Origin: Rhabditophanes sp. KR3021
Taxonomy: Eukaryota > Nematoda > Chromadorea > Rhabditida > Alloionematidae
NCBI GenBank assembly: GCA_963281155.1
Contig: CAUJLY010000001.1
Location: forward strand, 4,960,001 to 5,024,000
Length of the DNA stretch: 64,000 nucleotides
Direction: 5' to 3'
Both the position numbers and the translations under genes were made by a program. This document shows, in pieces, positions 1-13,100 of the stretch (position 1 is its first letter; the number at the start of each line of letters is the position of its first letter). A model generated the notes under the pieces. That model ran no database searches, was not told the origin of the DNA, and saw only the letters and a program-made list of their open reading frames with translations.

Positions 1-1484
1 CCAGTTTTGCATCAAACGTAATAACTATCTCAACGCTGTAAGACTTAGCCACCAAAAACAAAACAGAGTTCTAGAACTTTCCACAATCGACGGGAAGCTC
101 AAAGAACTTAACACATGGCGAGATGCCAAAATGCTGGAGTTAAATCAACTTTTAAGGAAAGGAAATGTAAGTAATGCTAATAAAGAAAGATGTCATGCCG
201 AAATTAATGGTCTACTTGAAAATATGAAAGTAATTGATCAAAATTTAGCTCGTCTTCAAAACAAACAAGCAAAAAGGAGAGGTATTCAAAAGGATGTTAT
301 TACTAGTGCTTTTAAGGATATGAAGCGTAATTTTGATAAGGAACTATTAGGGTTGCAAAGACATTTTCAAAGTAAAATGAGTACCAATGAAGCACCTAAG
401 AAAAGATTGTTTGCAAATTTGAACAGTAGTGGTAATGCATCTAATAAAAGAGGATTAGATAACAAGCCTACAGTTAGTGTAAACGAAATAATGGATGAAA
501 GATTTGGCAGTCCTAATGGATTGCTAAGTGATACTATTGCTGATTATTATTTGGATGATGAGCCTGGCGCGCATGTCACTCCACGTGAAACGGCTGACGA
601 ATCCATTCTTCTTCAGTTTGCCAACTTTGCTCTTACTTCAGCTAATCGCTCCGCAAGAAACTCATTAAATGGCACTTTTGATGAGTTACCAAAGCTTGAT
701 ACTACATCGGGATCAGAAAAATACAACACCAAGATGCCAAATCTAAGCCGTTCACTTAATAATTCTGTTGGTAGTAGAATTTCTATTGATAACTCTCTCA
801 ACGAATCAAATTTATCTGATGTTTTCAAATTAGATATGTCTGATTGTGATGAATTCAAGGATGTTAATAATATTTTTGGCGATATTTCAATGGACTCAAA
901 TTCTTCAAAAACTTTCAAAAAAGACGATGAAGAAGAACTAATTTCTTGTGTTATTAATGATGAAAGCATTAGTTTGGCGAAGGACAGTCACGATGATGAA
1001 TGTGTATTTTTGGATGAGGATGCTACATCTTTTGTCATTGAATTGTTTGCATCAAGACTCTGGCCATTATATACCGAAAATGATATACCAAATATCGATA
1101 CCATTAGTTTACGTCTTGCTAATGAAGTAGATGAATTGACAGAAACTAAACTGTATGCTGAGATGTGCCGTTATTTGTGTGCTGAATGGATCAAAAAGAA
1201 ATATGATTTCAATAATTTTGAAATGTTCCATCACAAACTTCGTGCTGAAATTGAAAAAATTCAGGATTGTAAGTGATTTGTTCTAAATTATTTATGTTTA
1301 TATTTATCTATATTAATTTTGATTTTTAGCCCAAGGATATCGAACACGCGGAGGTGGATTGGGGGATATCTATGCAGATGGAACTTTGTTGGACCATATG
1401 GCAAAAAATCAAGTTATTGCTGAATTTAATAATAATATTCTGCTAGATGTAACTTCATCTTTGGAATTTAAAAACATTTTTTAA
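1..1484 (+). CDS. Coiled-coil protein, 3' part (5' end outside window)
   Basis: The frame is open from base 2, with no stop before a splice donor at 1269 (GTAAGT). The first exon joins in phase 1 to a last exon at 1330-1484 (acceptor TTTTTAG), which ends in TAA. The visible protein is about 474 residues and the gene starts upstream of the window. The N-terminal visible 130 residues are highly charged and heptad-like, so probably coiled coil. They are followed by a Ser/Asn/Asp-rich, low-complexity middle and a more ordered segment around 1000-1268 that contains the motif FASRLWPLYTENDIPN. The last exon has a glycine stretch (RTRGGGLGD). I do not recognise the family. Composition suggests a nuclear or cytoskeletal scaffold, but that is inference only. 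Confidence 0.75.
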
Positions 1485-1675
1485 TTCATTTTTACAACTT
1501 AACTGTTGCATTATTTTGATATACCTATCATTTCAACAATCACATACAATAATTAATATCATTAATAACCAGACTTTTATTTGTTTATTTTTGTCTTTTA
1601 AAAGTGGTAAAAAACATTTTTTGGATGAAAAATGTAAAAATCATATTTTATGAACAATGCATTTAAAATAATTTT

Positions 1676-2277
1676 ATGAATACTGAATCAAATGTTCTTA
1701 ATTACTATATATCTTTTCAAGGATCTCTTTCCTGGAAAATTAATACTTATTATGAGGACAATATTTTTTCAATTAATGCCTTACAAAAGAACTTATTTGC
1801 ACGGACAAATAGATAATATTTTTACCGGATGCCAGTTAAAACCTAGTTTGTGCATTTGTTTTATCTATTTATAGATGAGGACCATTTCTTCCCGCAAAAT
1901 GCTTTTTGCTCATTCAACAAACGTGGTGGAGTTTATCAAATGAATAAGATAACAACAGATGATGCAGGTAAACAAAGTTATAAACACCAACTACTCAAAG
2001 TATTAGAAGAACAGAATGTGCCAGAAAGAACAAGGAGTTTTAGTAGTACTAGAGTGATAAATCAAAACAGTTTAGCAAAAACAAAAATCAACTCAAGTGA
2101 TACACTGTTGTTGACTATGCAAAAGATTCTTACAAAAACTTTTATGCCCTTCCATTAGAAATAAGGAACGAGATATTAAGTAGCGAATATTTGTATAAGT
2201 TATTTATTTCAATGTATTATTATGATTATGCTTTCTTTCACTATGATTCACCAAAACCGTCATTTTCATTAAATAAC
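1676..2277 (+). pseudogene. Decayed or misassembled coding remnant
   Basis: Three overlapping pieces look coding but do not join cleanly. An ATG-started frame covers 1676-1816 and ends ...FARTNR. A frame opens after a TTTATAG acceptor-like site at about 1874 and runs to 2158, starting DEDHFFPQNAF. A third frame, from about 2109 to 2277, reads VDYAKDSYKNFYALPLE and ends SFSLNN. The last two frames overlap and differ by a shift, with a TGA just upstream in the second frame. The phrases YEDNIFSINALQKN and DEDHFFPQNAFCSF resemble each other, as if an exon had been duplicated. Either this is a pseudogene or there is an indel in the assembly. No family is recognised. Confidence 0.35.
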
Positions 2278-2894
2278 TAACTTGTTAAGATATAGATTTT
2301 AATAAATTGTGCAAAATAATTTAAATCTATTACAAATAAAATTAAGCTTGAAACTTGAACTCTTTAAGTACCGCATGGAACAAACGTATTGTAGGTGCAA
2401 TGAAAGAAGACTTAACTATTAGAAAAGTTTAGTTAAACTTTGCCACAGTCCATTATATTTTTTGATTTTGATAAAGGGTTTGGGCAGTACGATTCGATCA
2501 AAGTGTAAAAGTAAAAAATAATTTTTATGGAAACAAAGACTTACAATGGTGGACACGTGACAAAATTATAATAATTGGTTAGAAAATCAAAAGCATAATG
2601 AGAAGGATTTTTAGTACCTATTACTGCCCATGTAATGAATAAGAGTCAGGCATAGATAACAAATGCATAAAAAAGAGGAGGTTTGAAATAAAATATTAGA
2701 CTTTTATAAAGAATAGTTATTGTTAAGGAGATAAACAATGGGGAATGTAGCAAATGAAAGAATTCTTATAAGTACTGAAAAGAGTTTTTAATGTTACTTC
2801 TGTTGGTTATTTTTTTTAACCAATAATCACAAATGATGATCTGTTAAAAAGACATACTGTGGCAAAACTACAACTTTGGCTAGAAGTTTAAATA
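2159..2894. other. Intergenic, nothing recognised
   Basis: Apart from the end of the remnant described at 1676-2277, this AT-rich stretch has no open frame of note, no RNA gene and no clear repeat. It separates the preceding + strand remnant from the - strand receptor cluster. Confidence 0.5.
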
Positions 2895-3923
2895 TTATGT
2901 ATGATTGGGAGATTGTATAATACCCACATGGAATCTTTTTCGAACAAGTATCGAGGATTTTGAAGTTGACATGGTAATGCTTTCAATTCTGCTTAGGCCG
3001 TAAAATGTTTTAAATTCACTTCTGAATGTTGCACTCATAAAAATAAATATGTATGGTTGGAGATTTGTGAGAAATGTCGTAACCCAGGGTGTCATTGAAG
3101 TTATAAATCCTTTGAGATCCTCATTTTTGGACACTGTTGAGTAATATTTTACACATTGATGCCCAGTTATAAGACAAATGGAGAATGATACAATCAAAGA
3201 ATAAGCAAAATAGAAAATAATCTTGTGATGGGGAAAAGCCTTGTTTTTTATAAAGGATTTATAGCTGTATATATTTTTTAAGCTCATGAATAACACAAAT
3301 GCCCCGCAAATTACGGTGATTGATGTCATTGTTTGGTTGTTTCTCAGGGAGACTGCAGGGTCAACATTTGCTATAAGATAAGTACCTATCGCTGGATAAA
3401 AACGAAACTCCAGTACATTAAAAAAGCAGTAATAAAATGCACCTGTTGAAATTGCAATTTGAATCAGAATTAGTAAGAAGGTAAAACGTAGTCCGCAAAT
3501 CTGAAATAATGCACTTGCCTAAATAAATAATTGGCAAAATAAGTATATACTAACCTTTCTGTAGAACACACTATAATTCAATGCTAAAAATCTACAAAAC
3601 ACCAATAAAAAATTTCCGATGATCATTGACGAAAAAATTGGATAGAAAATCGATCCCAGAATTTTAACCATCCAAAAATTGTTGTTTAAAAAATTAGATA
3701 CAATGTCATATTTAAATGTTTTCATTAACAAATTATTAGTCAAGATAAACAATAGTTCATAAATTCCATTGCAAATGTATTGAATGTAGAAATAAACAAT
3801 ATTATCCTTAACTCTTCGTTTGCTTTTAATATTTGAAATCATGCAAGTTAGTGTAAGAATATACAATAGTAATGTAACTACATCAAATGTAATAATCAAA
3901 GTTTCGATTGCATTGTAACTCAT
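2895..3923 (-). CDS. Serpentine (7TM) chemoreceptor, Srg/Srv-like, copy 1
   Basis: Two exons on the minus strand, 3923-3555 and 3518-2895, are joined by a 36-nt intron (GTTAGT...TTTAG) in phase 0, giving 330 residues. The protein has seven hydrophobic segments. Exon 1 carries TM1-TM3 and ends in the motif VFCRFLALNYSVFYRK. Exon 2 opens ASALFQICGLRFTFLLILIQ (TM4) and continues through TM7 (LQPYIFIFMSATFRSEFKTF). Layout and the R-F-x-A-L-N motif after TM3 match nematode Srg/Srv-type serpentine receptors, expected to be chemosensory G-protein-coupled receptors in sensory neurons. I start at the Met of MSYNAIETL, which aligns with the start of the neighbouring paralogue; an upstream in-frame ATG at 3995 would add 24 residues. 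Exact class is uncertain. Confidence 0.8.
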
Positions 3924-4769
3924 ATTAGGTAAAAATCTCAAAAAAGTATTTGACAGATTGGCAAAAATGTAGATGAAAATATAATTTGTTATCAATTATT
4001 CGCTTTTGAAATTAAATATTCAGTTTAACATTTACCATATACCTATTTAATAGAAAATAAGCGAAAGGTTATCAAAATAACACAAGGCTAATTTATAATT
4101 CAATGGAAATATATAATTTTGAAATACGAAGTAGAAAAATAGTTTTAAAATATCACCTTTTAAGTTGGTTTGAGGAAAAAATCCTAGAAAGTAATTATAC
4201 CTTAATTTTAAGATCCTAAAACTTGTGGAAGTCATTTCTTAATTCAGTCATAGTTAGTGCAAGGTAGACATGTTATAAAATGAGTTATTGGATTACGATC
4301 ATTTTAAATCTTCATTAAATAAATTATTATCTAGTTACATGATGATGAATAGCATCTTAAAGGAATATTTTTGTAAATTAAAAAAATATGTAGGGTAAAA
4401 GAATCTTGGACATGAACCAATATAATAATCACAGTCCATTTGGCACCTGTTATCTAAAAATGTAAAAAATAATAATTTATTTATTATCATAAACTATATA
4501 TAAATTTATTGACTTTCTTAAACATTAATGAATTTTGTTAGCGAAGGAATCTTTTAAAATATCAAAAAATGACACAATTGAAAAATAGGAAAAACCTAAA
4601 AGTTAATAATTTAATATTGCAATGGTGTTTCTGAAAGTTTACGAATTGATATTAAAGACCAAAATTTACTATCAACATTGAAAAAGTATCATTTTTAGAA
4701 TATATCACTAAAAACAATTACTGATATTTAATTTTGTCCATGAGTGTTTACATTTTTCACTAAACTTAT

Positions 4770-5734
4770 TTACGGAACAATTACCTGACTATTCATTTTT
4801 AATTTTTTAGCTAAAAGGGGGGAATAAAAAAGAATGAATTCGTTTCTAAATCCCTTACTCATAAATAGCATGAAAAATGGGGTAATGTTGATAAAGAGAG
4901 CAGTGATATAATGAGTCATCACAGTAGCTGTTCCTTTTAAGTTTCCGTCTCCAGAAGCTGTGGCATAATATTTTATTAATTGATGAACGGCTACGAGAAT
5001 CAATGCTACTAAAAATATCAAAGAGAATCCAAAATAAAATTTGATTCTGTTGACTGGTAAAATTTTCTTTTCCTTAAAAGTATTGTATTTGAAGGCATTA
5101 ATTATATTCATTATAAGTGCTGTTACGCTAGAAGGAACTGTTACAAGCAACATTGTAAAATTATTCTGCATAGCAATTGAAGGAGGAGATGAAGTTACCA
5201 GGTAATAATTACCAGCTTCAAAATATCGTAATATAACATCGGCAGTGTACATGTGGTAGAAAAATACAATAGGCATGATTACTTGAATTAGAATAAATAG
5301 GGTTGTCCATCTTCCTCGCTTTGACTGGAATCGTTGATTAATAAGATCAAAGTTAAACCTACATATTTGAATTCAACAGGCCAATTTAGTGCCACGAATC
5401 TTGTAAATACAATTATTAAACCGCCTAAAATACTTCCAGCAAACAAAGGATAATAAAGACAACTTAACAATCTCGGAATTATTGGATACTCTTTATAGAG
5501 ATAAACGAATGTGTTGTATTTCATAAGTTTGACCAACATATAATGTACGATCGTAAAGAAGATATCGATAAATCCATTCACAATTATGTGAATGTACAAA
5601 TATGCAATCATATCATTTGCATTAAGTTTTTTCTTTAAACCACAAGCCATATAAATCATAATCATTGCATATAAAATAAATGTAATTAAGTCAAAAATAG
5701 CAAAGCATGTGTCGGCAACGTCCATTGTTAACAA
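4770..5734 (-). CDS. Serpentine (7TM) chemoreceptor, Srg/Srv-like, copy 2
   Basis: Exons 5734-5363 and 5324-4770 are joined by a 38-nt intron (GTAGGT...TTCCAG) in phase 0, for about 308 residues. TM1 to TM3 are in exon 1, which ends VFTRFVALNWPVEFKY. Exon 2 begins SKRGRWTTLFILIQV (TM4) and runs to TM7 (ALFINITPFFMLFMSKGFRN). Intron position and phase are identical to the copy at 2895-3923, so this is a tandem duplicate of the same ancestral gene. The extreme C terminus is less certain: CAG|GTAATT just before the stop could be a donor to a further short exon. Likely function is ligand reception in chemosensory neurons, inferred from the family. Confidence 0.82.
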
Positions 5735-7978
5735 GGTATATTTTTGAAGTTATAATTAGTGCCGTAATAGTTGTTTATATTATTAAAATTAATAAAATGC
5801 CACAGAGTTATGTTCAATTCGCAATTAAATTATTCTAATTCTTGTTCTTAGTCACTTAGAAAATAAAAGAAATGTGTAAATTAATGCACTATAGTGCTCA
5901 AAGTTTGTCTTTTATCACTCAAAATATATTTACCATGTTCGGTAGTTGGCAATAAATGAATTTTAACATGGCTAAATAAATATAATTCCAACCTTTAGGA
6001 GAAAGGTTTCAATCTCAATATTTTCTGACAAAATATAATTACGCTTGTATATAAACCTTTAAACTTTAATCTTCTATGTAATGTTTAATGAATTAAGCGA
6101 ACCTTTCTCAAATAACAAATATATTTTCGAGAAAACTAAGTCATCTTATTTTGAGATACAATCATGTTCAAGTGTCTAAATCCCTTTTTTCGAATCTCTA
6201 TAACTTGAGTACACATCAAGATTTTTTTAAACTTAAAAGACTTTAGATAGTTTGAATCAAGCTCTTTCCAATGTATAAAAAATGATAATATTAGCCAATT
6301 TAGAAAAAATGTCGTTTTGGGGAAAATATCAACTGTAAATAATTTAGAATTTTCGCTGTTGAAGTCAACTTATTTGCATCGTCTTCAAAAAAGCTTTTAC
6401 ACTGTTTATTGTGGCTTGTCTTTCTTAAAACCATCTGAAACATTCTTAATGGATCCGTCATAAATGTCTAACTTCGATTTGGTTCACAAATACATAATAT
6501 TATGAAACCATTTTATTTATTTTACATAAAGTTACCCATTTTATATTTTGACATCATTATTGCTCATGATGATATACTAATTTTAATATCAAAGTAATTA
6601 AATTGTACAGTAATTTAGGTATGGCCTTATATTTGGAAAAAATACAATCACAATTGAATTGTTTTAAAAAGCAGTAGTTGTAAAAACAAATTTAAATAAT
6701 GAATTTACTTTTTAATTTAAAACCAATATTCATGAAACAGAAATTTTGATAACAAAGGATAGAATAGGTTAAGACTTAAAAATTCCATAATTTAACTGCA
6801 TCTCATTTTTTCCAATTGTCACATCTATGGATACGTAAAAGAGATATATAATTAAAGTCCAACTATAATCATAAAACAAGGGCATATATTTAAAAAGTAA
6901 GCATATTTTAATAAAGTCCAAAACCACACCGGCTTTATTTAAAGTTTTTATTTTAAATATTATCGTTATATCTAATAGTTACCCATAAAATTGGTTGAAG
7001 ATATAAACATTCCAATACAATTATTTCATTAGCAAAGTATCATCATCTGCATATTTGTGATTTATTTAATGATCATTCTGATTCACAACGTTTGAAATGA
7101 TAATTTTATCGATAAATTTGTCATCAGTATGATAGCAAGCAATTAGATAAAATTATGATTTGATAAGTAATGTCTTAAATGATGATATGTCTCAAGTTAC
7201 ATATAAATTTGCCGTTCTTTTTCCGATCGTGAAAAATGCATTCGTAATATCCTAAATATTATTAAATTTTGTGGAACATATCATATTTATTTACTAACAA
7301 AACTATGAACATATTCATAACAGATGCTTTTGAATGTGTGTTGAAATTATTTAAAAGTTTATAAAGCAAAACATTCTTTTTCTCAAAGTTAGTAGATATG
7401 AAAAGATATGTGTTGTTTGCAAAAGTCAACAAGATTTCAAAATTCAAATAATTCTGTAATTTTTAATATTCTTGATCAAATTTGTATATCTTCAACAATA
7501 ACAATATTCCTTTCTGATTATGAAATTTAGATATGGAAAGATAAGTGATCTTGATCTAAATTAGAAATGATTTACACATTATTTATAGTTAATACTTATT
7601 TTAGCATATGTATTATATTTCCTTGTTTGTCAAATAGGTGAGCTTTATTAGTTCAAATTGTGATTCTTGATTCTGCTGAATCTTTTATCTCACTCATTTT
7701 TACTCACCATTGTCATTTGACAAAAACTAAATTTGTTTGCCAAACATTATATGCGAAATATTTTTTACATATTAAAAACACAAAGAAACGCCTATAACTC
7801 TTTCATACAGATGGTGATTGTTTAAAGATAGATTGGGTTGTTTGATATGCTATGATGTAGTATTTTCGATCAACAAACGATGACTCATCCAAAATCATTT
7901 GTATATATTTCGAAATTTTTGCAGTACATATATCATTTCTCTATAACTTATCATTGGTTCTACACTTTATTGTCTAAT
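5735..7978. other. Intergenic, no gene seen
   Basis: About 2.2 kb of AT-rich DNA with only short random frames (for example a 61-codon frame at 7262-7447 on the minus strand without coding character). It probably holds the promoter of the receptor on its left and of the secreted-protein gene on its right. No repeat or RNA gene is recognised. Confidence 0.5.
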
Positions 7979-8455
7979 ATGAATAATTTTGTTTTGTCTT
8001 CCGTAGTTATTGCAGCTATTATTGGATTTACCTTTGCTAGATCCGTTAGACTGACATCAAGTGAGGAAAGAAAGAATGAGGAATTATCAAATTCAGGAAA
8101 CCAAAACAATGATTCTAATGCTGAAGATCCTAGTTTAAGTACAGTTTATGAAAGACCAATGAATATTTCACCACTAACTGCCGAACCTTTATATGCACTC
8201 ATTGACCCTATTCCCGAATATATTAAAAATAGGTCTAAAAATCCCGAAATCATACCAGAAGATGGCTCTTTGGCAACAATTTATAAAAGACCAATAAATA
8301 TACCATTTGTCACAGGAGAACCTCCAGTAAATGATGAAACAACTAAGACTGATTTCGTTAAGCCGTGGTCAAAGTCTAATCCAAATGGAGCATTAATTAT
8401 GCCTTTTGAAAATAGCGAAAATTTAGAGAAAACTAAAGCTAATTACGAAAAATAG
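7979..8455 (+). CDS. Secreted protein with two internal repeats
   Basis: Single-exon ORF of 158 residues. A longer frame starts at 7880, but the ATG at 7979 gives a good signal peptide (MNNFVLSSVVIAAIIGFTFA), so it is preferred. The mature part is hydrophilic and contains two related segments of about 22 residues at roughly 49-70 (EDPSLSTVYERPMNISPLT) and 94-115 (EDGSLATIYKRPINIPFVT), with the shared pattern ED-x-SL-x-T-[VI]-Y-x-RP-[MI]-NI. There are no cysteines or recognised domains. A polyadenylation-like AATAAA follows at about 8530. Probably a small secreted or surface-coat protein specific to nematodes; function unknown. Confidence 0.65.
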   Translation: MNNFVLSSVVIAAIIGFTFARSVRLTSSEERKNEELSNSGNQNNDSNAEDPSLSTVYERPMNISPLTAEPLYALIDPIPEYIKNRSKNPEIIPEDGSLATIYKRPINIPFVTGEPPVNDETTKTDFVKPWSKSNPNGALIMPFENSENLEKTKANYEK

Positions 8456-8986
8456 AACTCAAAGTCAAAGCCTACTAATAATTAATTGTTCATCGTAAAC
8501 ATTTATGTATTTGTCATTGCAATATATTTTAAATAAAAATGAATTATTTACCCTTTAACCTAGCGAATATATAACATTTTGTTAAATGATTACTCATTTA
8601 CAAGTGAGTGATACTTAAGAAACATCATGAGGATATTTGAATAATATTTGACACTTTAAAATGAATTATAATTAAATACATTCCGTGCAATGCGATACTG
8701 CCAAAAAATAAGACTTATTCATCTTTTGAAATCAAGTTAGCTGTTGATTTATAATAATGATGCAAAACTGTTACTATAATATATTCGTAAATGGTAAATG
8801 AATCACAATTTATGCTCATATAATCCATGTTACATACTTGAGTTTAATTGAGGATCAAGTGTTTATTGAGTCGGATTAATAGTTTTAAAATCAAAATAGC
8901 ATGAAGTTTATTACTACGCAAGTTTAATAGTTAAAAAAAGTGAGATATTAAAAGTAAATTCTAAAGATTATAAACAGTTTTAAAAG

Positions 8987-8994
8987 TATAAAAG
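8987..8994 (+). promoter_or_regulatory. TATA-like box of the SXP/RAL-2-like gene
   Basis: TATAAAAG lies 59 bp before the chosen ATG at 9053, a plausible core-promoter distance. Called from sequence match only. Confidence 0.3.
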
Positions 8995-9052
8995 AATGGA
9001 TTTCATAAAATATATCATATTCGCTTGATCAAGTCTTTTGAATCAATCCAAC

Positions 9053-10113
9053 ATGCAATTTAAATATTTAATTATTGCAACTTTGCTCGGTCTTGCCGTT
9101 TCTAAACCTTTAAAGTTTTCTTCCGGCCTCAGAGTGAGTAGAGACACAGACGCTGCTGAAGATATTGTCAACAGTGTTGCCAACCTTTCCTTCTTGGAGA
9201 AAGCTTCTGAAGCAACTCAAACTAAATTCCAAGAAATTGACACAAACGAAGATTTATCAACTGACGAAAAGGAGTCTAAATTTGATGCTTTATTCTCAAC
9301 TGAATCAGAGGATGTAAAGGTAAGTACCTAAGTTAGTACAAAACATGATACTTACAAATATTTTAGAAAGGTTATGAAACTGTCAAAACCAACATTAAAG
9401 CCGCTGTTGACAAGCTTTTCGTAGAGGCTAAGGCTGCTGCCGAAGGTCTACCTGCCGCATCAAAAGCTGTCTTTGACCAATTTTATGCTATTGTTACCGA
9501 TAGAACTATTACCATGGCTGAAATGAAAACAAAATGTGAAGATCTTCAAAAGACTATTACTGACCCTCAAATCATTGCTGATTTGAAATCTATCGAAGAA
9601 AAACTTCATTTTAACCTTCCCGCTTTTGCAGGTGATGTCACAGTTGAGAAACGTCAAGCTGAAATTGTCCAAGCTTCCGTTCTTCCCACAACGGATCCAC
9701 TGGTTGAAGGATCTGGAGCTGAAATGTTCAATGCCGCTGTTCTTCCAGCAATTGATTCATTATTAGAAGGATCTGGCGCTGAAATTTTCAAAGCTGCTGT
9801 TCTTCCAGCATTTGGCTCATGGCTTGGTGATTCCGTCTCCAGTGCTGTTATCCAACCTTTGATCTACAATTCTACAAATTCTGATTCTGTTGAAGGATCT
9901 GGCTTGAATGCAGGGTCATTAATCAAAATCGCTAGATTCGATCATATTCCTGAAATTTCATTAGATGAGAATCCAGAAAAATTACAATTGTTCAGAACAT
10001 TTGAAGGAAATAACGAGACTTTGCCAGCATTGACAAAACATACTATGGCAAAAATCGCCGTCCTTCCCCAATTCCAACCCATTCAAGGTCAAAATAACTC
10101 AAATTCATTGTAA
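9053..10113 (+). CDS. Secreted SXP/RAL-2-like (DUF148-type) protein with EGSG repeats
   Basis: Exons 9053-9319 and 9367-10113 (47-nt intron, GTAAGT...TTTTAG, phase 0) give 337 residues. MQFKYLIIATLLGLAVS is a clear signal peptide. Residues about 35-160 form an alanine/lysine-rich helical region (FQEIDTNEDLSTDEKESKF, later FYAIVTDRTITMAEMK) that resembles the nematode SXP/RAL-2 domain. After KRQAE come three 20-residue repeats of the form AE-[IM]-[VF]-x-A-[SA]-VLP-x-x-x-x-[LW]-[VL]-EGSG. EGSG occurs at about residues 203, 223 and 265. Acidic-Gly-Ser-Gly is the classic glycosaminoglycan attachment motif, as in C. elegans chondroitin proteoglycans. Family assignment is moderate; secretion is well supported. 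Confidence 0.7.
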
Positions 10114-13100
10114 AATTCCGAAGAAAAGTAACTATTACGATAGATATAACCTTCTTTTCAACTAATTGCTTTTAAATGAATATCCATTTATTAATTTCTT
10201 TAAACCGCTAAAATACAAAAACTAATTCGTTGGATATGTATAATTTAATCGCATACTCATTATTGCCTTGGTATAACTACCACATTACTTTTTTCGCATA
10301 ATCGTTAAATTGAGCAAACGTGATTTTGAATATTTAAAGGTATGCATAATTGTAGTTTAAAATGAGTTTTTAAACAGTAAAAACATCTGTCGACATTTGT
10401 TAAAAGTTGAATCAAGCACATTCATTCAATTATATAAAATCAAACTTCTTTTTATGTGGTATTTAAGACAATAACTCCAAATCTGTATAAGTAAATGGTT
10501 ATTTGAAGGAACATTAAGATGGTTGTGACTCATCTTGAGAATATTATAAATTAAACTACATAGACATTCACCTATAAACTTTCACTCCATACACGTAAAT
10601 TAAACATCTCTTAATATTTGATATCAAAGTTAATTGCTCACACTAATGAACATGTTTAATAGAAATTACTATACTTTATATATTTATAGAAACGATTCTT
10701 GCCTCTCGATCACACAGATCTTGTCCCTATCTTTATTTGTTTTAACATCGGTCTAACTAAAAAGCCTGTCATTATTGTTAATTATTTGCTTGTTTCTTTG
10801 ACTAAAACTGAAGAGGTCATTTCAATTCATTTATGGTAGAGGCCATACGCATAAGCTTTTATACTTTTCCATATCTTTATGACCCATATTTGACCTACCT
10901 TTATTTATTTAGCCAGCCGATAGTATAAGCATTAATGCCAACATTGGTCACCACCTTTACAACCATTACTCATGATATTTATGGAATCATTCTATGTATG
11001 CATTATTGTTATTGTTATTTGTTTGTACTTTATTGACATAACAAATAGGTGCTATTTGATTTTCTATTTTCATTTAATTAAATTTGTTTTTTGAAGGTTG
11101 TTAATTTATATCGTATAAAAATGTTCCAATTTATTAATCACTGTGATCCAAAATTTATAGTTTTCACCGACATACACACATTTATGTAAACATTCTTGTA
11201 ATTTTCTGTAAATATTTTAATTGAACTGGCAATGACGTTGTCTTGATTTACACATATGATAATCTGATCACGTCCACAATTCACATTTTAAACTTAATTT
11301 TATACATATCATACAAAAATATTTGCGTCAAACAATTTATTTTAATTTACAAAAAAGTATTTAGTATAATTTGTTTTTAAAGCATTTTTTATTTTCTCAA
11401 TTTTAAAAAAAAATTATATGTTTTTTGTGAAGTATTTGAGTTATTTAACATTACAAAATTAATTTTTTTGAGACTTTGACCTCATAGAGACAAATTATGG
11501 TAATTAGTTTAGGATAGATTTAGTTTGTTTTGATTGAGCTTATGATTTAATTTAATATTACGTGTTTTAAAAGACATAATTTACCTTATCCCAAATTAAT
11601 ACAGTGAAACTTATATGATTTAAAAACAATATACTTGGCTTTAAATTAGACTTAGTTAACACCTACTTGTTCATGAATAAGAATACTGCTATAATACATT
11701 ATTGCAAAAAAATATTTTTTATATCAAATTATCAATCTATTAAATCCCCAAAAGTTCGATCTCTAGATATAATCAATTAATAATTATATATCATTATATC
11801 AAATGTAACAACTCATAATACTACTTTAAAACTACTTTTTCGTATCTTAACATGCTGATCTTATGCAATATCGCCACATCATGTGTATACACATTTATTG
11901 TAACACGGAAGTGCAAGCATGGTTAACCAAATAAGAAACCATTTTTTGATTATCTAACTATTTTTTCTCAACTAAAAATAAACTCATTTAAAAACAAATA
12001 ATTTTAATCAAAACACACACCTCAATACATAATATTTTTGATGTTTAGCAGTGTAATTTTTGTATTTGATTAGCACTACTTATGTTGAATAAATTATTTT
12101 TTTAACATTTATGTCAACTCACTTAATTCAAAGATTATGTAACTAAGAAGGAGCCAACTTTTTGGCTTAATTAAACTAATTAAGTGCTTATACCTAAACT
12201 TTATATTACTTATCTATGCTGTGTTTGTGAGCTTAATCTGTACAACAATATTATTCCGAATATTACAAATATTATTGTGATTTTTACATATTATACAAAA
12301 TTGGTTTATATCGAAGCTATCATTAAATTCTTCGAATAGATGCTTCCTAAAATCATCTGATATGCTGCATCTTTCTTCATTAACATAAATACAACAGATC
12401 ACTGTATTTATGTATGTATGTAGAAGTGCGCGATCACAAATAAACCTAAAAATTTTCAGTTCAGCATAATTTCTTACTTTCGTTATCTATATATACGTAA
12501 AACTTATCTTTTTCAAAAATATATTATGCATATATAAGTATAAAAATTAAAGAAAAGAAAAATTCGTTCATTATTTACCTTTGGATGATGTTCTATTCTA
12601 ATCCGTATAAACTTTTATTATTTCATATGGTCAACTCTATCCAACGAGACAATTTTTATCATTTATAAATTATTTACAAAAGCGCATTTTTTATTTTACA
12701 GATAAGACGCAGCAGCTGTAATTACACAAAATATTCCTTCAATCATTTAATTTACGTTCAGACCTTTCTACACATCTCTTATTTTCACTAATATTTTTTT
12801 AAATATATACATAAGTAACGTAATTTTTCTATATCTAATTTGACAAATCTTTTGAAAATGACCATAATTTGAAACCATCTTTCATGGTTAAAGATATCAT
12901 CACATTAGAATGTTTAATACTTTTATTGCAAAATTTATCTATGTCTGCGTATATATGATGTATCTTAAATAATTCCTTAAATTCCATGTTAAAAATTGAA
13001 CAACTTAATCTCTACGTGTTGATAATAAAACTATGTACGGGAAAAGTATGTATTATTTAATAATTAATGTTTCCGCTTTTTAGCAGCAGTACTATCACTT

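Noticed and set aside
4047..4235. 62-codon frame upstream of receptor copy 1
   Set aside because: It starts outside any exon phase of the receptor and its sequence has no transmembrane or signal pattern matching the paralogue.
12214..12402. 62-codon minus-strand frame in the 10-13.5 kb gap
   Set aside because: No signal peptide, no splice partners, no family likeness; composition is as expected for AT-rich noncoding DNA.
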